Shown here: piece by piece, positions 62,566 through 64,000 of the stretch | Layout of the letters: every line of letters starts with the position of its first letter | Numbering within the stretch: position 1 is the first letter of the stretch | DNA from: UBA981 sp942490995 | Lineage (GTDB): Bacteria > Pseudomonadota > Gammaproteobacteria > Ga0077536 | Length of the DNA: 64,000 nucleotides | Direction: 5' to 3' | Assembly (NCBI GenBank): GCA_942490995.1 | Contig: CALOBG010000054.1 | Span: forward strand, 204,683-268,682 | The notes under the pieces: generated by a model | Database searches by the model: none | What the model was told of the DNA's origin: nothing | Seen by the model: only the letters and a program-made list of their open reading frames with translations | Translations under genes and position numbers: made by a program

Positions 62566-63457
62566 AATCGTCGCCGGCTTTCTCGCGCCGCATCCACCGC
62601 ACCTGGTCTTCGGCGAAAATCCGCCGCAGAACGAACCCCGCTCGCAGGGCGGCTGGGAGCCGCTGCGCTGGGCCTACGAACGCGCGCGCGCGTCCATCGA
62701 GGCGCTCAAACCCGATGTGCTGCTGGTCCATTCGCCACACTGGATCACCCAGCAGGGCCATCACTTCCTCGGCGTCAGGCACCTGGGCGGAAAATCGGTG
62801 GATCCGATTTTCCCGAATATTTTTCGCTACACCTTTGACCTCGAAGTGGACGTCGAACTGGCCGAAGCCTGCGCCGCGGAAGGCACGCGCCTGGGTCTGA
62901 CCACCAAGATGATGCGCAATCCGAATTTTCGCGTCGATTACGGCACCATTACTACCCTGCATATGATCCGGCCGCAGTGGGACATTCCGGTGGTTGGTAT
63001 TTCGGCCAACAACTCGCCCTACTATCTGACTACCGAAGAGGGCCTCGGCGAGATGGATCTGCTCGGCAAGGCGACCCGCGCCGCGATCGAAAAAAGCGGC
63101 CGCCGCGCGGTCGTACTGGCGTCCAACACCCTGTGCCACTATCACTTCAGTAAAGAGCCCGAACCGCCGGAAGACATGTCCCAGGAGCACCCTGAGAACA
63201 TGGCCGGTTATCTGTGGGACATGCGCATCATCGAGCTGCTGCGCAAAGGCCGCATTGCCGAAACTTTCGAGATCCTGCCGCAATTCATCGACGAGGCGTT
63301 TGCGGAAGTTAAATCCGGCGCATTTACCTGGATGTTCGCGGCCATGGATTACCCGGAACTGCCCGGCGAACTGCACGGCTACGGCACCGTCATCGGCACC
63401 GGCAATGCGGTGATGGAGTGGAACCTGGTCAAGGCCGGCCTGGCCCGGGCCGCGTGA
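62552..63457 (+). CDS. amnB: 2-aminophenol 1,6-dioxygenase-type beta (catalytic) subunit
   Basis: A 301-residue class III extradiol dioxygenase. Iron-binding His residues are seen in FLAPHPPHLVFGE (near residue 14) and VHSPHWITQQG (near residue 63), with the acidic ligand probably in the QFIDEAFAEV region; CHYHFS near residue 195 supplies the catalytic His. The match is to AmnB-like proteins. Substrate 2-aminophenol or a substituted form (protocatechuate or 3-hydroxyanthranilate are alternatives). AAGGAG precedes the start. Confidence 0.8.
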   Translation: MAKGEIVAGFLAPHPPHLVFGENPPQNEPRSQGGWEPLRWAYERARASIEALKPDVLLVHSPHWITQQGHHFLGVRHLGGKSVDPIFPNIFRYTFDLEVDVELAEACAAEGTRLGLTTKMMRNPNFRVDYGTITTLHMIRPQWDIPVVGISANNSPYYLTTEEGLGEMDLLGKATRAAIEKSGRRAVVLASNTLCHYHFSKEPEPPEDMSQEHPENMAGYLWDMRIIELLRKGRIAETFEILPQFIDEAFAEVKSGAFTWMFAAMDYPELPGELHGYGTVIGTGNAVMEWNLVKAGLARAA

Positions 63458-63470
63458 ACGGGGTACGGCG

Positions 63471-64000
63471 ATGAGCGTGGTATCCGCTTTCCTGGTCCCG
63501 GGTTCGCCGCTGCCTTACGTGCAGCGCGACAATCCACCGTGGGGCGCCCTGGCCGAGGCCATGCAGCAGGCCGGCGCCGCCCTCGCCGCCTCGGCACCCG
63601 ACACTATCGTGGTCTATTCCACGCAGTGGCTCGCCGTGCTCGACCAACTTTGGTTGACCCGGCCGCATATCAGTGGCCTGCACGTCGACGAAAACTGGCA
63701 CGAATACGGTGACCTGCCGTTCGACATCCGCATCGATACCGAATTGACCGCCGCCGTCATTGCCGTGACCCCGACGATCGAGGTGCGCTCCAAGGGCGTT
63801 GACTACGACGCTTTCCCGGTCGATACCGGCACCATCGTGGCGGCCAATTTCCTCGACCCTGAACATGCCCGTGCCATGACGGTGACATCGAACAACCTCT
63901 ACCACGACTGGGCGATAACCCGTGGCCTCGGCCGCCTCGCCGCCGAGCAGGCTGAACGTCTGGGCCGGCGCATCGCGGTGGTCGGAGTGGGTGGTTTATC
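63471..64000 (+). CDS. amnA: 2-aminophenol 1,6-dioxygenase-type alpha subunit (truncated by window end)
   Basis: At least 176 residues of a LigB-fold protein similar to AmnA: VSAFLVPGSPLPYVQRDNPP at the N-terminus, WHEYGDLPFDIRIDTELTAA in the middle. The alpha subunit is usually non-catalytic (fold retained, iron ligands lost) and here the His of FLVPGSPLP is absent, in line with that. The 3' end lies beyond 64000. Confidence 0.75.
   Translation, partial: MSVVSAFLVPGSPLPYVQRDNPPWGALAEAMQQAGAALAASAPDTIVVYSTQWLAVLDQLWLTRPHISGLHVDENWHEYGDLPFDIRIDTELTAAVIAVTPTIEVRSKGVDYDAFPVDTGTIVAANFLDPEHARAMTVTSNNLYHDWAITRGLGRLAAEQAERLGRRIAVVGVGGL

Overview
The window is GC-rich, densely coded chromosomal DNA that looks gammaproteobacterial (glpKD, pca/hpa/amn aromatic catabolism, RND efflux, PilZ and HDOD signalling). 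It is interrupted by one visibly AT-richer island of about 18.4 kb inserted at a tRNA-Ala gene. The species cannot be named from the sequence.

Bases 1-22013 are core/catabolic chromosome. They hold a cupin and a molybdopterin oxidoreductase, Rap1a-like and MAPEG proteins, a LysR regulator, a ChaC pair, a glycerol module (ugpQ-glpK-glpD), a secreted metallo-beta-lactamase-fold hydrolase, an HD phosphohydrolase, an RND pump (adaptor plus permease), a damaged amidohydrolase, and a tight pcaH-pcaG-pobA-pcaB-pcaC operon that takes 4-hydroxybenzoate through protocatechuate ortho cleavage. A 22-codon ORF with a strong ribosome binding site precedes pcaH and overlaps its start. Bases 16950-17430 look like poor-quality sequence.

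Bases 22014-40465 are the island. The left junction is a complete tRNA-Ala(CGC) gene whose T-loop is scrambled. The right junction is a 51-bp copy of the tRNA 3' part with the canonical T-loop. Next to the right junction lie a disrupted tyrosine integrase, an AlpA-like excisionase and two replication-module-like genes. The rest is an array of gene cassettes separated by about 14 attC-type recombination sites (RYYYAAC...GTTRRRY with internal inverted repeats), nearly all transcribed on the minus strand, and no integron integrase (intI) is visible. It is therefore a CALIN-like array carried inside a tRNA-targeted island. The cassettes encode small membrane proteins, two exosortase-type (PEP/VPLPA-CTERM) proteins, a GIY-YIG nuclease and a run of defence-like genes: an OLD-family ATPase/TOPRIM nuclease, a TIR-like nucleotide-binding protein and a TIR-domain protein. 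An IS30-family element sits at one cassette boundary. Most of the longer cassette genes and the integrase carry frameshifts, often at homopolymers, so they are either decaying or affected by base-calling errors.

Bases 40466-64000 return to GC-rich chromosome: a CDF-like transporter, a DUF486 protein, a tandem PilZ protein, a frameshifted phosphotransferase, arfB, two GSTs, an MFS exporter, a large VanZ-like membrane protein, a TetR regulator, then a homoprotocatechuate (hpa) cluster. The hpa cluster has a 4-hydroxyphenylacetate hydroxylase, two MarR/HpaR-like regulators, a HpaG-like isomerase, a DapA-like aldolase, CHM isomerase, CHMS dehydrogenase and a LigA-LigB fused extradiol dioxygenase. 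A methyltransferase, a MetE-like protein and a cNMP/HDOD protein follow. The window ends inside a 2-aminophenol-type meta-cleavage operon (RidA-type deaminase, then beta and alpha dioxygenase subunits). Together the catabolic genes suggest a specialist in aromatic acids and aminophenols.
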